NCBI GenBank assembly: GCA_029067085.1 | Contig: JAIEFE010000020.1 | Span: forward strand, 124,001-188,000 | From: Lachnospiraceae bacterium | GTDB lineage: Bacteria > Bacillota > Clostridia > Lachnospirales > Lachnospiraceae | Length of the DNA: 64,000 nucleotides | Reading direction: 5' to 3' | In this document: positions 35,577 through 45,660 of the stretch, piece by piece | Position numbering within the stretch: the stretch's first letter is position 1 | Layout: the number at the start of each line of letters is the position of its first letter | The notes under the pieces: model-generated | The model's database searches: none | Told to the model about the DNA's origin: nothing | The model's input: only the letters and a program-made list of their open reading frames with translations | Position numbers and translations under genes: made by a program

Positions 35577-36217
35577 AAGGACTGTTAAGAAATAATATAT
35601 ATGGAACACTCTCAAATGCGAAAGTATTTGCCGGATTTATGATTTTATATGGTATTTTCGGTGTCGCGGTGATCAGCCAGTCGGTGCAGATCGGTTATGT
35701 GATGATAGGTATTATCGGATTTTCCGTGAGCGCGATCATTGTTGCAAAGAATGAGTTTACTACGAAATGGGGAAAATATAAATTGACCCTGCCGGTCAGG
35801 CGGGCGGATATTGTTAAAAGCCAGTTTCTAAATCAGGTGATCTGGCTGCTTGCCGGATCATGTTTTGTCGGAATCGAACTTGGTCTGTCGTGGCTTTTTC
35901 ACGGATGTCTCTTTGATCAGCCTATTGACATTCTCACACTGTTTGCTCTGGCAATCAGCATGAGTCTTTTTATGGGAGCCATATTCTTTCCGCTCTTCTA
36001 TGCAGGCGGAGAGGAAAAAGGTGAAGTGTTCTGGATGATTGCTATACTCTGTGCGTTCGGTATTGATTACACGATCGTCACGATACTGAATAGTATGTTG
36101 GAGCCGGGAATTACGTGCATCTTATGTGGGGCAGCTGCTTTGATCGTCTCTTCACTGGCTGCGTTTGGTGTATCCTATATGGTGACCATCCGTATTTTTA
36201 TGCACAGGGAATATTAA
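35573..36217 (+). CDS. ABC-2 type permease
   Basis: 214 residues with about six membrane helices (FAGFMILYGIFGVAVIS, VMIGIIGFSVSAIIVAK, LAISMSLFMGAIFFPLFYAG, CILCGAAALIVSSLAAFGVS). Permease partner of the preceding ATPase, 4-bp ATGA overlap. Ends 1 bp before the convergent MATE gene. Confidence 0.85.
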   Translation: MKGLLRNNIYGTLSNAKVFAGFMILYGIFGVAVISQSVQIGYVMIGIIGFSVSAIIVAKNEFTTKWGKYKLTLPVRRADIVKSQFLNQVIWLLAGSCFVGIELGLSWLFHGCLFDQPIDILTLFALAISMSLFMGAIFFPLFYAGGEEKGEVFWMIAILCAFGIDYTIVTILNSMLEPGITCILCGAAALIVSSLAAFGVSYMVTIRIFMHREY

Positions 36218-36218
36218 C

Positions 36219-37592
36219 TTAAATTTTAATCTTCGTCCACTCGCCCTTTTTAAAGCGGGTCGAGGCAAAGAGAAAGCGCGAGATCTGATCTGCCAGCACT
36301 CCAAGCCAGATACCGACAATGCCAAGCCCGAACACGTAGCCGCCAAAATAGGATCCCGCCGTACGGATAAAGGTAACACTGATCGTGGAAGCGACTGCCG
36401 TGTAAAGAGTATCGCCCGCGCCACGCAGACATCCCATATAGACCACCTGGCTGATCTGGAAAACCACCACAAAGATAATAACCCGCATAATGCCCACGCC
36501 GATGGTTACGATATGTTCTTCCTCAAAGAACAACCGCATAAGCGTCCCTGCTCCGAGAAAATAGATGACTGCAAGGCAGGCGGCAATAATGCCGCCGAAC
36601 ATTCTGCAGATGCCGCCGTATTCCTTGGCCAGCTTCTCATCGCCAGCGCCTAAGCTCCGCCCGATCAGAGCAACCGCGGCAGCCTGCAGACCGTCCCCGA
36701 AAGAAAATGACAGTCCCATAATGTTCATGCCTACCTGATGCGCCGCCATCGCATCGGTTCCCTGCTTCGCTGCCATGATCGCCGTCAGCATAAAACCGAC
36801 ACGCATGAGAACCTGCTCAAAGAAAACACTGTAACCCACATGAATTAAATTGGTAAGGGTTTTTAATGCAGGCCGGATTTTATGTTTCATGATATAAGGC
36901 AGACTGATAAACCCGTTCGGATTCAGGATAGAGATCACGCTCATGACAGACGCCACCACTGTCCCAAGCACTGTGGCAAGAGCCGCGCCCCGAATGCCGA
37001 GTGCCGGAAATCCGAAATGTCCATTGATCAGCAGATAATTAAAAATAATATTCACTGTATTGGATGTCACATTAGTACGCATGGTAATCTTCGTGTTTCC
37101 CGCACCTCGCTGCGCGGAATTGATTCCCATCTGGATACAGTTAAAGAGCATCCCGCCCATCACAATCTGAAAGTACGCAACTGCGCTGTCATGTGTTTCA
37201 GATGTAGAGCCGCAGAAACGGATGATCGGTCCTGCGAATACCACAAAGATCACGCTCAGAATCACTGCGGCAGCAAAGATAAAAGCAACTGCAGTGCTTA
37301 AAATGCGGTTTGCATCCTCCGGTTTTTCCTCGCCGCGCCGTCTGGCAGTCAATGCAGAAATCGCCACATTCGCTGCAAAAAACGCAGACAGTCCCATAAA
37401 TTTGGGCTGCGTCGTAAGACCCACCGCCGCAACGGCATAGGAGCCCAGAGAGCTTACCATCAGCGAATCCACCAGTCCTGCAAAGGCCACAAAAAAGGAC
37501 TCCACGATGGAAGGCCACGCCATCTGAAAGGTAATACGGATATTCTCTTTACTGTGCTTGGGAGTCTTCGCCTGCTGCATTTCCTGTTCCAT
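36219..37592 (-). CDS. MATE family efflux transporter
   Basis: 457 residues, twelve membrane helices in two related halves, typical MATE length. Recognisable parts are AWPSIVESFFVAFAGLVDSL near the N-terminus, NSAQRGAGNTKITMRTN, and QAAAVALIGRSLGAGDEKLA in the second half. Such proteins export cationic compounds or drugs using Na+ or H+ gradients. Monocistronic; divergent from the response regulator at 37689. Confidence 0.92.
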   Translation of the reverse strand: MEQEMQQAKTPKHSKENIRITFQMAWPSIVESFFVAFAGLVDSLMVSSLGSYAVAAVGLTTQPKFMGLSAFFAANVAISALTARRRGEEKPEDANRILSTAVAFIFAAAVILSVIFVVFAGPIIRFCGSTSETHDSAVAYFQIVMGGMLFNCIQMGINSAQRGAGNTKITMRTNVTSNTVNIIFNYLLINGHFGFPALGIRGAALATVLGTVVASVMSVISILNPNGFISLPYIMKHKIRPALKTLTNLIHVGYSVFFEQVLMRVGFMLTAIMAAKQGTDAMAAHQVGMNIMGLSFSFGDGLQAAAVALIGRSLGAGDEKLAKEYGGICRMFGGIIAACLAVIYFLGAGTLMRLFFEEEHIVTIGVGIMRVIIFVVVFQISQVVYMGCLRGAGDTLYTAVASTISVTFIRTAGSYFGGYVFGLGIVGIWLGVLADQISRFLFASTRFKKGEWTKIKI

Positions 37593-37688
37593 CCTTTTCT
37601 CGTTTGCGCCGCTTGCTTTTCTTTTGCGGCTAATATATTATAGCCTTATCATCAAGTATTTTCAATCCTTACAACGGAGCGCACACAA

Positions 37689-38381
37689 ATGTCACAGGAA
37701 ATCTTACTCTTGGAGGACGACGACAGTCTCAACCATTCCGTCAGTCTGAAGTTAAAAAAAGAGGGCTACACCGTTTACAGTGCCTTCACCGTGCAAGAAG
37801 CTCTCAGCTTTTATCAGAATAAAAATCTCTCTCTTATCATATGCGATATCTCTTTACCGGACGGAAGCGGTCTTGCTTTCTGCTCCCGCGTGCGTCAAGA
37901 GAGCAGCATCCTCTTCCTGTTTCTGACCGCCCTCGACAGGGAAGAAGATATCGTGGCAGGCTACCGGCAGGGTGCGGACGACTATATCACCAAGCCCTTC
38001 TCCATGGCTGCTCTCGCCGCAAAGGTCGGCGCACTCTTGAAGCGCTTTCCCACAGATTTTTCCGAAAGCATTGTCTCCGGCGATATCGCGCTCTACCCGG
38101 AAGAGGGACGCGCCACAAAGAAAGACCTTAATCTGCCTCTGACCGCAAAAGAATATTCCCTGCTCTCCTTTTTTATGGAAAATCCGATGCGGATCTTATC
38201 CCGCAATCAGCTTCTGGAAGCCATCTGGGATATCGAAGGCAACTTCGTTGATGAAAACACACTTTCTGTCAATATCAGGCGGCTTCGGGAAAAGATCGAG
38301 GATGACCCATCCGCTCCTGCCATCCTGAAAAATGTCAGGGGACTCGGATACATCTGGGAAAGGAAATGTGAAAAGCGATGA
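37689..38381 (+). CDS. OmpR-family response regulator
   Basis: 230 residues. Receiver domain with EDDD (9-12), phospho-acceptor Asp53 (LIICDISLPDG) and switch Lys (DDYITKPFS); winged-helix output domain (YSLLSFFMENPMRILSRNQ, VNIRRLREKIEDDPSAP). Start of a four-gene unit with kinase, ABC ATPase and large permease. Its predicted target repeats (TGTAAG, 11 bp apart) stand before the ABC genes. Confidence 0.94.
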   Translation: MSQEILLLEDDDSLNHSVSLKLKKEGYTVYSAFTVQEALSFYQNKNLSLIICDISLPDGSGLAFCSRVRQESSILFLFLTALDREEDIVAGYRQGADDYITKPFSMAALAAKVGALLKRFPTDFSESIVSGDIALYPEEGRATKKDLNLPLTAKEYSLLSFFMENPMRILSRNQLLEAIWDIEGNFVDENTLSVNIRRLREKIEDDPSAPAILKNVRGLGYIWERKCEKR

Positions 38382-39640
38382 CAAAACACTTACAAGCGCC
38401 AAATTACACCAAAAAGACATACCCTCTCATTTTGACTGTCTCAATCTTCTTTATTTTATTGATTAGCTTTCTCGGCATTTCTTTATTAAATGCCCAATAC
38501 ACGCGCGAGCTGCAGAATTTAAGCAATATTGCCGGAACAGTTCTTGCCGAATATCCCGACGCGGAAAAGGCAATCCTGTCCGCAGCGCAAGATACCTCCG
38601 GAAGTCATCTTGACGAGGGCTTTGCCATTTTAGAAAAATACGGCTATCGCGATAATCTCCTGATGACTGACAATCCTTATTATCGCTCCCTTCTTGGAAA
38701 ATTTTTCTCCTTCCTTATTCTGGTTTCCTTTTTATATGTTGTCCTTATCACCCTCTGCTTTTTCAGCCTTTCCAGAAATCAACGGGCACAGGTAGCACAG
38801 CTTCACGCTCTGTTTGACCGCTATCTGTCTGAGGATTACTCCTATCTGACAGATCAGACAGATTTCCTGCCAACTTTTAATGATTCTTTTAAAGACACAC
38901 TTGCTAAACTGGAAAATAAATTAATGATGAAAACCCAAGAATTGGCTCAGGAACGGGATCGCACCAAGACTCTTGTGACGGATATTTCCCACCAGTTGAA
39001 AACACCGGTCAGCGCTCTCAAAAGCTGCTTTTCCATGTGTTTGGAGGCTGACACGGAGACTGAGCGCGACGATTTTTTGAGTAGATGTGCCCTTCAAATG
39101 AAACGTCTGGAATCCTTAGTGACTGCATTGGTCAATATTTCTCGCCTGGAGACTTCTCTGATCACCTTGCAGCCGGAAGAAAGCCTTTTATCCGATATTC
39201 TTATGAATGCCGTCAATACGATCTATGAAAAAGCTTTGCAAAAAAATATCACCATAGAAGTAGACGATTCCGATGTAGAGGACGCTGCTTCCCTTTCTCT
39301 GCTGTTGGACAAAAAATGGACCGCCGAAGCAATTGCAAACATTCTGGATAACGCCGTAAAATACTCCCCTGCAGGAAGTATGGTCACTCTACACCTCCAC
39401 AAGCTCTACAGTTATGTCCGTATTGAGATTGAGGACGAGGGAATCGGCATCTCCAAGACAGAATACAACCAAATCTTTAAGCGCTTCTACCGTGGCAGCC
39501 ACCCCATTGTAAAACAGTCCGAAGGTTCCGGTGTAGGACTTTATCTCTCCCGTCGGATCATCGAGGAACAAAGCGGTACGGTGATGGTAAAGCCCGCCGT
39601 AAAACAGGGCAGTGTTTTTGTGGTGCAGCTGCCTCTATAA
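38378..39640 (+). CDS. Sensor histidine kinase
   Basis: 420 residues. Helix 1 (about 15-37), outside loop of about 70 residues, helix 2 (about 109-131), HAMP-like linker, HisKA with His205 (DISHQLKTPVSAL) and HATPase domain (NILDNAVKYSPAGSM, GSGVGLYLSRRII). 4-bp overlap with the regulator gene. Probably controls the ABC exporter encoded next. Confidence 0.93.
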   Translation: MTKHLQAPNYTKKTYPLILTVSIFFILLISFLGISLLNAQYTRELQNLSNIAGTVLAEYPDAEKAILSAAQDTSGSHLDEGFAILEKYGYRDNLLMTDNPYYRSLLGKFFSFLILVSFLYVVLITLCFFSLSRNQRAQVAQLHALFDRYLSEDYSYLTDQTDFLPTFNDSFKDTLAKLENKLMMKTQELAQERDRTKTLVTDISHQLKTPVSALKSCFSMCLEADTETERDDFLSRCALQMKRLESLVTALVNISRLETSLITLQPEESLLSDILMNAVNTIYEKALQKNITIEVDDSDVEDAASLSLLLDKKWTAEAIANILDNAVKYSPAGSMVTLHLHKLYSYVRIEIEDEGIGISKTEYNQIFKRFYRGSHPIVKQSEGSGVGLYLSRRIIEEQSGTVMVKPAVKQGSVFVVQLPL

Positions 39641-39684
39641 AAATCAGGAATTCTTCAATCGCTCTCTCATAATTACATTTATTT

Positions 39685-39717
39685 TGTAAGTTTCCTGTAA
39701 GATTAGCGGCCTATACT
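39685..39717 (+). promoter_or_regulatory. Candidate response-regulator site and promoter of the ABC genes
   Basis: TGTAAG at 39685-39690 and again at 39696-39701, 11 bp apart as for OmpR/PhoB-type dimers, with TATACT at 39712-39717 as a -10 box. The repeats occupy the -35 region, which otherwise has no good hexamer, as expected for an activated promoter. Confidence 0.6.
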
Positions 39718-39807
39718 ATGCATATGTGATATCATACAATCGGTTGGTACCACGGCGCATACATAACCGCCAAATCGTCTGACCGCATGAAGAAAGGCAG
39801 GAAATTT

Positions 39808-40548
39808 ATGAAAAAGCAATCGGACATCATTTTGGAAACGCAGGATTTATGCAAGTACTACGGCGCGGGAGACAATCTCGTCAAAGCTGTAGACCACATT
39901 GATCTGCAGATCAGACAGGGAGAATTCGTCTCCATTGTCGGCAAATCCGGCAGCGGCAAATCCACGCTGCTGCATATGCTGGGCGCACTGGACAATCCCA
40001 CCTCCGGCAAAGTTTTCCTCGACGGGGAAAATATAGCTTCTCTGAAAACCGACAACCTCTCCAAGATCCGCCGTCGCAAGATCGGCTTTATCTTTCAGGC
40101 CTACAACCTGATCCCTTCCTTAAACGTATGGGAAAATATTGTCCTTCCTCTGGGGCTGGACGGTAAGCCTCTGGATGAAGCCTTCATCGAGGATATCGTC
40201 GAGACGCTTGGTCTCACAGAAAAGAAGCGCAGCCTACCCAACACCCTCTCCGGCGGACAGCAGCAGCGCTGCGCCATCGCGAGAGCCATCGCCGCCAAGC
40301 CCTCCATCATTCTGGCGGATGAGCCCACCGGAAATTTGGACACAAAGACCGGGGATGAGGTGATGGCGCTCTTAAAAGCCTCCGCTAAAAAGTATGGTCA
40401 AACCCTGGTGGTCATCACCCACAACGAGGAAATTGCACAGATGGCTGACCGCACGATCATGCTGGCGGACGGTCAAATTCTTTCTGACGGGAAATCCTCT
40501 CCCACAAGTAATGAGGCGGAGGAGGTGGACGACCATGCGGAAATCTAA
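39808..40548 (+). CDS. ABC transporter ATP-binding protein (MacB/LolD family)
   Basis: 246 residues from ATG 39808 with AGGCAGG upstream (an ATG at 39787 has no site). Walker [11 protein letters not shown]-loop [15 protein letters not shown], signature LSGGQQQR, Walker [14 protein letters not shown]-loop VITHNEE. Belongs to the MacB/LolD/BceA type that pairs with FtsX-like permeases. The permease gene begins inside its last codons. Confidence 0.93.
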   Translation: MKKQSDIILETQDLCKYYGAGDNLVKAVDHIDLQIRQGEFVSIVGKSGSGKSTLLHMLGALDNPTSGKVFLDGENIASLKTDNLSKIRRRKIGFIFQAYNLIPSLNVWENIVLPLGLDGKPLDEAFIEDIVETLGLTEKKRSLPNTLSGGQQQRCAIARAIAAKPSIILADEPTGNLDTKTGDEVMALLKASAKKYGQTLVVITHNEEIAQMADRTIMLADGQILSDGKSSPTSNEAEEVDDHAEI

Positions 40549-43057
40549 CACCGTCTTCCATCTCGCCTTACAGAGACTTCGTTACCACAGGAGCCGTACT
40601 CTGCTCACAGGCATCGCCATCCTGCTCACCACCATGCTGCTTATGGCAATCGGCACTGTCGCCGTAGCTATGCTTGACATGAATCGTCAGATGGCCTTTG
40701 ATTCGGATTATCACGCGATATTTAAGAACCTCACCCCCGATCAATCCACTGTCTTGTCCCATCACATCCAGGTGGAGGCCCTAAGCACTACCGAAAAGTT
40801 TGCTGACATACAAAACGGTAAAATGAACGGCGCTCTCATCTATCAGGAAAGCGTCAGGGACAATCGGTATGCAGACAGGGAAGAGGGCCCCATGGCGCCG
40901 CAGCTTGAGTCGGGTCACTATCCTGAAGCTGAGGATGAGATCTGCTCCTCGCCGACCTTTTTCCGCCGCATTGGCACAGAGCCGGCAGTCGGCGGCAAAG
41001 TGACTCTCTCTTTTCGCGTAGACGGCAAGGGGGAGATTCAGACCAAAGAATTTACCATCAGCGGTCTGTTTCCCGATATGGAGATTGACGAAGGGATAGA
41101 CGACAGCCGTATCATGTGGTCCGCCCACGTTTCAAAAGCTCTTCTCACCGGATACAAAGAGAAAGGCCTTTATCAACCTGAGCTCTCTGTCTATCTGCGC
41201 GTCTATGGCGAGGAGGATCTCACTTACGATGAGATGGAGGATCGTATCAACGCTGTAGCCGCTGATATCGGATTAGCACAGCCTGAGGAAAATGTGATCC
41301 TCAACAAACAATATATCTTCTTCGTTACGGATCCGGATACGGAGACCATGATGATCGCCGGCGTCATCTGTCTGATCGTGATCCTCTTTTCCGCCCTGGT
41401 AATCTACAGCATTTATTATGTGGGTGTGATCACAGACGTGCAGGAAATCGGGAAGCTGAGAGCGCTCGGCGCGTCCGGCCGCCAGATTGCGGGAATGCTT
41501 TATTGTCAGGGCGCCATCGTATCCGCTTTCGCAATTCCGACGGGACTTCTCATCGGATTTCTGCTGACCTGGTTTCTCTTCCCGCTGGTCCTGTACGCCT
41601 ACCGCGCTTCCACCTTAACTTCCATTGCCCGCGATGCGGCGGATGCTCTCTTCGGGCAGATTCATATGTTTTCCCTGCCCGTACTGTTAACCGTGGCTGC
41701 AGCAGTAGCCGTCACCGTCTGCCTGTCGCTGCTGAAACCCATCCGCATGGCAAGACGGATTTCTCCGGTGGAAGCCATCCGTTATCAGGAAAATTCGACG
41801 GATAAAAAGACCCGAAAAGGACACCGACAGGTAAAGGTATTCACACTGACTTTTGCCAACCTGACGCGCAACAAAAGACGCACCGCCGTCACCATCCTCA
41901 CCATGGGGTTGAGCTGCGTGCTCTTTATCTGTGTATCCTCCGTCTTAAGCAGCGTGAGCGCAGAGGATATGGCAAGACGCAATATTGAGAAAGGAGATTT
42001 TCGCATTTCTCTGAAGTATAATAATCATGACGCGGAATATCCGGAAAACAATCTGGACAGTCTGGTACAAAAAAATTATTTTAACGACACTTTCCTCGCA
42101 CAGTTAACTTCCATAGAAGGCGTGGAATTCGTAGAACGTAGGTACGGAAGAATCCTCTCCTCAACGGAGATTGAGTCCGCCCTGTATGACGCATGTGAAA
42201 ACCGTCTGTCGCTCTCCTACTTTACCAGAGATGATGTCCCGGAGCTAAACGCCAATCTGAAGCAGGGCAGTATCGACTACGACCGCATGACCGCAAACAG
42301 AGAATTGCTTTTCACCCACGAATACACTTTTAACCAATACGGTCTTTCCATTGGTGACGTTTTTCCATTGACATTGTATGACGGTGATCGGAAAATCCCC
42401 TTCACGGCATCCCTCACCGCCCTGTCAGAATCCGAAAGCATTGATCTTCCCTTTCTGATCATGACTGAGGACACATGGAATGAGCTGGGGCTTTCATACG
42501 ATCCTACCACTGATATTTACTTGTATGTGAAAGAGGCGCAGTATGACAGTGTAAAGGAGGCACTGACCGAAATCGTTGCGAAAAACGAGTATTTTACCCT
42601 CTATTCCATGGATGTGGAAATGCGATTCGGGCGCGCCCAGGTGGGCCTTACCATCTATCCGGTCTACCTGCTGCTTGCGCTGATCGCCGTGATCGGCTTT
42701 ATCAACCTGATCAATACCATGATCACCAGTATCGTCACCAGAAAGAAGGAGCTCGGCATCCTGCAGGCCATCGGCCTTTCCGACAGACAGCTTGTCAGAA
42801 TGCTCTCGGGAGAGGGGCTGGTCTTTACCGCAGGCACGCTCCTGATCAGCCTGACGCTTGGCAATCTGTGCGGTTACCTCTTCTTCCTCTGGGCCAAAGA
42901 GTATCAATTTATGAGCATTAGCCGCTACCACTATCCGCTGTGGGAATCCGTCGGTCTTGTGCTGGTCCTGCTCGGCGGGCAGTTCTTGATCACACGCCTT
43001 ATCAGCAAAAAGATGGAAAAGGAAAACCTGATCGATCGAATCAGAGATAATGCATGA
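40535..43057 (+). CDS. FtsX-like ABC permease
   Basis: 840 residues from ATG 40535, which has GGAGGAGG upstream and overlaps the ATPase gene by 14 bp. N-terminal helix (LTGIAILLTTMLLMAIGTV), large outside domain (about 50-250), three helices, a second outside domain (about 470-720), and a final FtsX domain (VTRKKELGILQAIGLSDRQL). Both FtsX motifs with LxAxG are present (IGKLRALGASGRQI and the one above). Likely a mechanotransmission-type exporter or resistance pump. Confidence 0.9.
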   Translation: MRKSNTVFHLALQRLRYHRSRTLLTGIAILLTTMLLMAIGTVAVAMLDMNRQMAFDSDYHAIFKNLTPDQSTVLSHHIQVEALSTTEKFADIQNGKMNGALIYQESVRDNRYADREEGPMAPQLESGHYPEAEDEICSSPTFFRRIGTEPAVGGKVTLSFRVDGKGEIQTKEFTISGLFPDMEIDEGIDDSRIMWSAHVSKALLTGYKEKGLYQPELSVYLRVYGEEDLTYDEMEDRINAVAADIGLAQPEENVILNKQYIFFVTDPDTETMMIAGVICLIVILFSALVIYSIYYVGVITDVQEIGKLRALGASGRQIAGMLYCQGAIVSAFAIPTGLLIGFLLTWFLFPLVLYAYRASTLTSIARDAADALFGQIHMFSLPVLLTVAAAVAVTVCLSLLKPIRMARRISPVEAIRYQENSTDKKTRKGHRQVKVFTLTFANLTRNKRRTAVTILTMGLSCVLFICVSSVLSSVSAEDMARRNIEKGDFRISLKYNNHDAEYPENNLDSLVQKNYFNDTFLAQLTSIEGVEFVERRYGRILSSTEIESALYDACENRLSLSYFTRDDVPELNANLKQGSIDYDRMTANRELLFTHEYTFNQYGLSIGDVFPLTLYDGDRKIPFTASLTALSESESIDLPFLIMTEDTWNELGLSYDPTTDIYLYVKEAQYDSVKEALTEIVAKNEYFTLYSMDVEMRFGRAQVGLTIYPVYLLLALIAVIGFINLINTMITSIVTRKKELGILQAIGLSDRQLVRMLSGEGLVFTAGTLLISLTLGNLCGYLFFLWAKEYQFMSISRYHYPLWESVGLVLVLLGGQFLITRLISKKMEKENLIDRIRDNA

Positions 43058-43133
43058 TTTTGGTAATAACTTACAATTTTTCCGCATCTCCTCTTATTTT
43101 ATTGTAAATTTTTATAATGGGTATTATAATAGG

Positions 43134-43160
43134 CGTAGGTCTTTTGACCTACGTTTTTTT
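43134..43160 (+). terminator. Intrinsic terminator
   Basis: CGTAGGTC (43134-43141), loop TTTT, GACCTACG (43146-43153), then TTTTTTT. Ends the ABC transporter transcript. A promoter-like TTGTAA-17-TATAAT (43102-43130) overlaps it just upstream. Confidence 0.85.
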
Positions 43161-43189
43161 AAAAATTTCTTTCCAGGGGGGATTCCGTC

Positions 43190-44644
43190 ATGACAAAGGA
43201 GCAATACAGAGCAGCTAACGCCAAAATTTTTCCCGTTATCATGATCATACTCGGCTATTTTATGATCACCTTTCTGCTCGCCGCTATATCGGGAACCGGC
43301 AGCGGGAGAGTATGGATACAGATCGTGGTAACCCTTTTCGCTATTCTGATCAGCATTTTTGCACTCATTAAAAACCGGGACACCAAAGCATGCTCTGTGG
43401 CTCTCATGGGTTCCTGCGCCTTTGCTTATGTGATAATTGTCCTTCTGAACAGCAACACCGACGTTTATACCTATGTGTTCCCTCTGATCATTACTTCCAT
43501 AGCTTTCTTGAATGTGAAACTGGCTGTATGGGGCAACATCCTTGCAATCGCCGCCAATCTGCTGCGGATATGTATCGATTATACAAGTGAAGGAGATTAT
43601 ATCAGTCAATCTATCATAAAAGTTTTTTCTCTGCTGCTGGTGGCTATTGCATCTATTACGGTGACCCGTCTTCTGATTCGCTTTAATGAAGAAAACATGG
43701 CCTCCATTCTGGATGCCGCAAAAGCGCAGGAGAGCACAAATCAGACCATGGCACAGGTGGCGGACGATATCTCCGCCCACTTTATCGAAGCTATGAAGAT
43801 GGTCGAAGAACTAAAGGAATGTATTGATACCTGTAATTTTGCCATGGAAAATATAGCCGAGAGCACAGAGTTAACCGCCGAATCCATTCAGGAACAGGCT
43901 TCTATGTGCGTGGAGATTCATGCTTCCTCCGACACTGCGGAAGGAGAAATCCGTTCCATGCTGGAGGCTTCGGACAGAACCATGCAGACCATCTCCGAGG
44001 GTTCCGATGAGATTTTGAAGTTGAAAGAACAGGCTGAGAACGTGGCTTCCGCAAGTGACGCTACCGTGCAGGTGATTTCGAAACTGACCGATCAGATTGA
44101 GAATGTGCAGCAATTCATCGGCACTATCTTAAGCATTGCCGGAAAGACAAATCTTCTCGCATTAAACGCCTCCATCGAGGCCGCCAGGGCGGGCGAGGCC
44201 GGAAAAGGCTTTGCTGTAGTTGCGGAGGAAATCAGGCAGCTTTCCGAGCAGACCAAAGAAGCTTCCAACAATATCACCGCCATCATCCACGATCTGAATA
44301 TGGGTGCGCAGTCGGCCAACGAGAGCATTGAAGCCTCCGCCGCCTCCGTGCATACGCAGAATGAGATGATCGAGAATATGCGCACGCGCTTTGATAATAT
44401 CTATCAGGAGATGACTTCTCTCTCCTCCAAGGTAAAAAATACGGAGGCGAGCGTCAATGCCATTCTCACCTCCACCGATACCATTTCTGAAAATATAACC
44501 CACCTCTCCGCAACCAGCGAAGAAGTGGCTGCATCCTCCACCGAGGGGCTGCGCACCTCCGAACGCTCTGTGGCGAATATGAACTCATGTAAAGAGATTC
44601 TGGAGGAGATTTCCTCTCTTGCTCAAACCTTAAAAGCGAACTAA
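43190..44644 (+). CDS. Methyl-accepting chemotaxis protein with multi-helix membrane domain
   Basis: 484 residues. Six predicted helices in the first 170 residues with very short loops, so no large outside ligand domain; then a long signalling coiled coil with the conserved hairpin tip [20 protein letters not shown] and [13 protein letters not shown]. No HAMP is evident. It should sense membrane or intracellular cues and control CheA. ATG 43190 follows GGGGGG. No other chemotaxis gene is near. Confidence 0.92.
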   Translation: MTKEQYRAANAKIFPVIMIILGYFMITFLLAAISGTGSGRVWIQIVVTLFAILISIFALIKNRDTKACSVALMGSCAFAYVIIVLLNSNTDVYTYVFPLIITSIAFLNVKLAVWGNILAIAANLLRICIDYTSEGDYISQSIIKVFSLLLVAIASITVTRLLIRFNEENMASILDAAKAQESTNQTMAQVADDISAHFIEAMKMVEELKECIDTCNFAMENIAESTELTAESIQEQASMCVEIHASSDTAEGEIRSMLEASDRTMQTISEGSDEILKLKEQAENVASASDATVQVISKLTDQIENVQQFIGTILSIAGKTNLLALNASIEAARAGEAGKGFAVVAEEIRQLSEQTKEASNNITAIIHDLNMGAQSANESIEASAASVHTQNEMIENMRTRFDNIYQEMTSLSSKVKNTEASVNAILTSTDTISENITHLSATSEEVAASSTEGLRTSERSVANMNSCKEILEEISSLAQTLKAN

Positions 44645-44677
44645 CTTTTCTGTGAGCAATTAGAAGATCTTTTTGTA

Positions 44678-45643
44678 TTACCACTCAAGCACTGCAGAGG
44701 CCCAGGTCAAGCCGCCTCCGAAGCCGCTCAGAGCAATCTTCATGCCGGGTTTTAAGAGTCCGTTTCGATTCATCTCATCCAAAAGGATTGGTACGCTTGC
44801 CGCCGAGATATTCCCACAGTGATCCAGACTGATGGGAAACTTATCCTCCGAAATGCGGAGCCGTTTCGACATGGATTGGATAATACGGATATTTGCCTGA
44901 TGCAGCGCAAAATAATCAATCTCTTCCGGCGTCAGCCCTGCCGCCTCAATGGTTTTTTGCAGGGATGCGGGCACGGTAGTCACAGCAAACTTATAAACCT
45001 CCTGCCCGTCCATATGAACGTATGCAATCCCTCTGTCGGTCTCGATCAGGGGGTTGTTGTTTGTACGGCCGGGGCACGCAAGCACATCGCCTTTTGTCCC
45101 GTCACAGCCCTGATCAAAAGCGAGCATGCCATACTCTTCATCACCCCGCACCACAGCCGCGCCGGCACCGTCCCCGAAGAGCACACAGGTACTCCTGTCG
45201 TTCCAGTCCACGATCTTAGAGAGCGTCTCCGCCCCCAAGATCAACGCTGTCCGATAAAGTCCCGCCTGTATATAGGCATTGGCGATATTTAAGGCAAACA
45301 TGAAGCCCGAGCAGGCCGCATTGATGTCAAAGGCCACCGCGTTTTTCGCTCCGATCGCTGCCTGTACCTCGCATGCGCAGGCAGGCGTTACATAATCCGC
45401 CGACACGGTTCCCAAAATGATCAAGTCAATCTCTTCGGCCGTCACGCCGGCATTATCAAGCGCCCGTCTGGCCGCCTCCGCAGACATGCTCGCTGTGGTT
45501 TCTTCCTTCGCCAGATGTCTCTTTTTGATTCCCGTCCTGCTGCTGATCCACTCATCGGAAGTGTCCATGATCTTCGCCAGATCGTCATTTGTCACCACTG
45601 CCTCGGGCAGGCAGCTGCCCGTTCCTATGATTCTTGTCTTCAT
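44678..45643 (-). CDS. fabH: Beta-ketoacyl-ACP synthase III
   Basis: 321 residues, full FabH length. Catalytic Cys111 in NAACSGFMF, His in LHQANIRI and Asn in DHCGNISA. It condenses acetyl- or branched-chain acyl-CoA with malonyl-ACP to start fatty-acid synthesis. Last gene of the fab cluster in transcription order, whereas fabH is often first in related genomes. Converges with the chemoreceptor gene. Confidence 0.96.
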   Translation of the reverse strand: MKTRIIGTGSCLPEAVVTNDDLAKIMDTSDEWISSRTGIKKRHLAKEETTASMSAEAARRALDNAGVTAEEIDLIILGTVSADYVTPACACEVQAAIGAKNAVAFDINAACSGFMFALNIANAYIQAGLYRTALILGAETLSKIVDWNDRSTCVLFGDGAGAAVVRGDEEYGMLAFDQGCDGTKGDVLACPGRTNNNPLIETDRGIAYVHMDGQEVYKFAVTTVPASLQKTIEAAGLTPEEIDYFALHQANIRIIQSMSKRLRISEDKFPISLDHCGNISAASVPILLDEMNRNGLLKPGMKIALSGFGGGLTWASAVLEW

Positions 45644-45660
45644 ACCAGTCCTCTTCCCAT

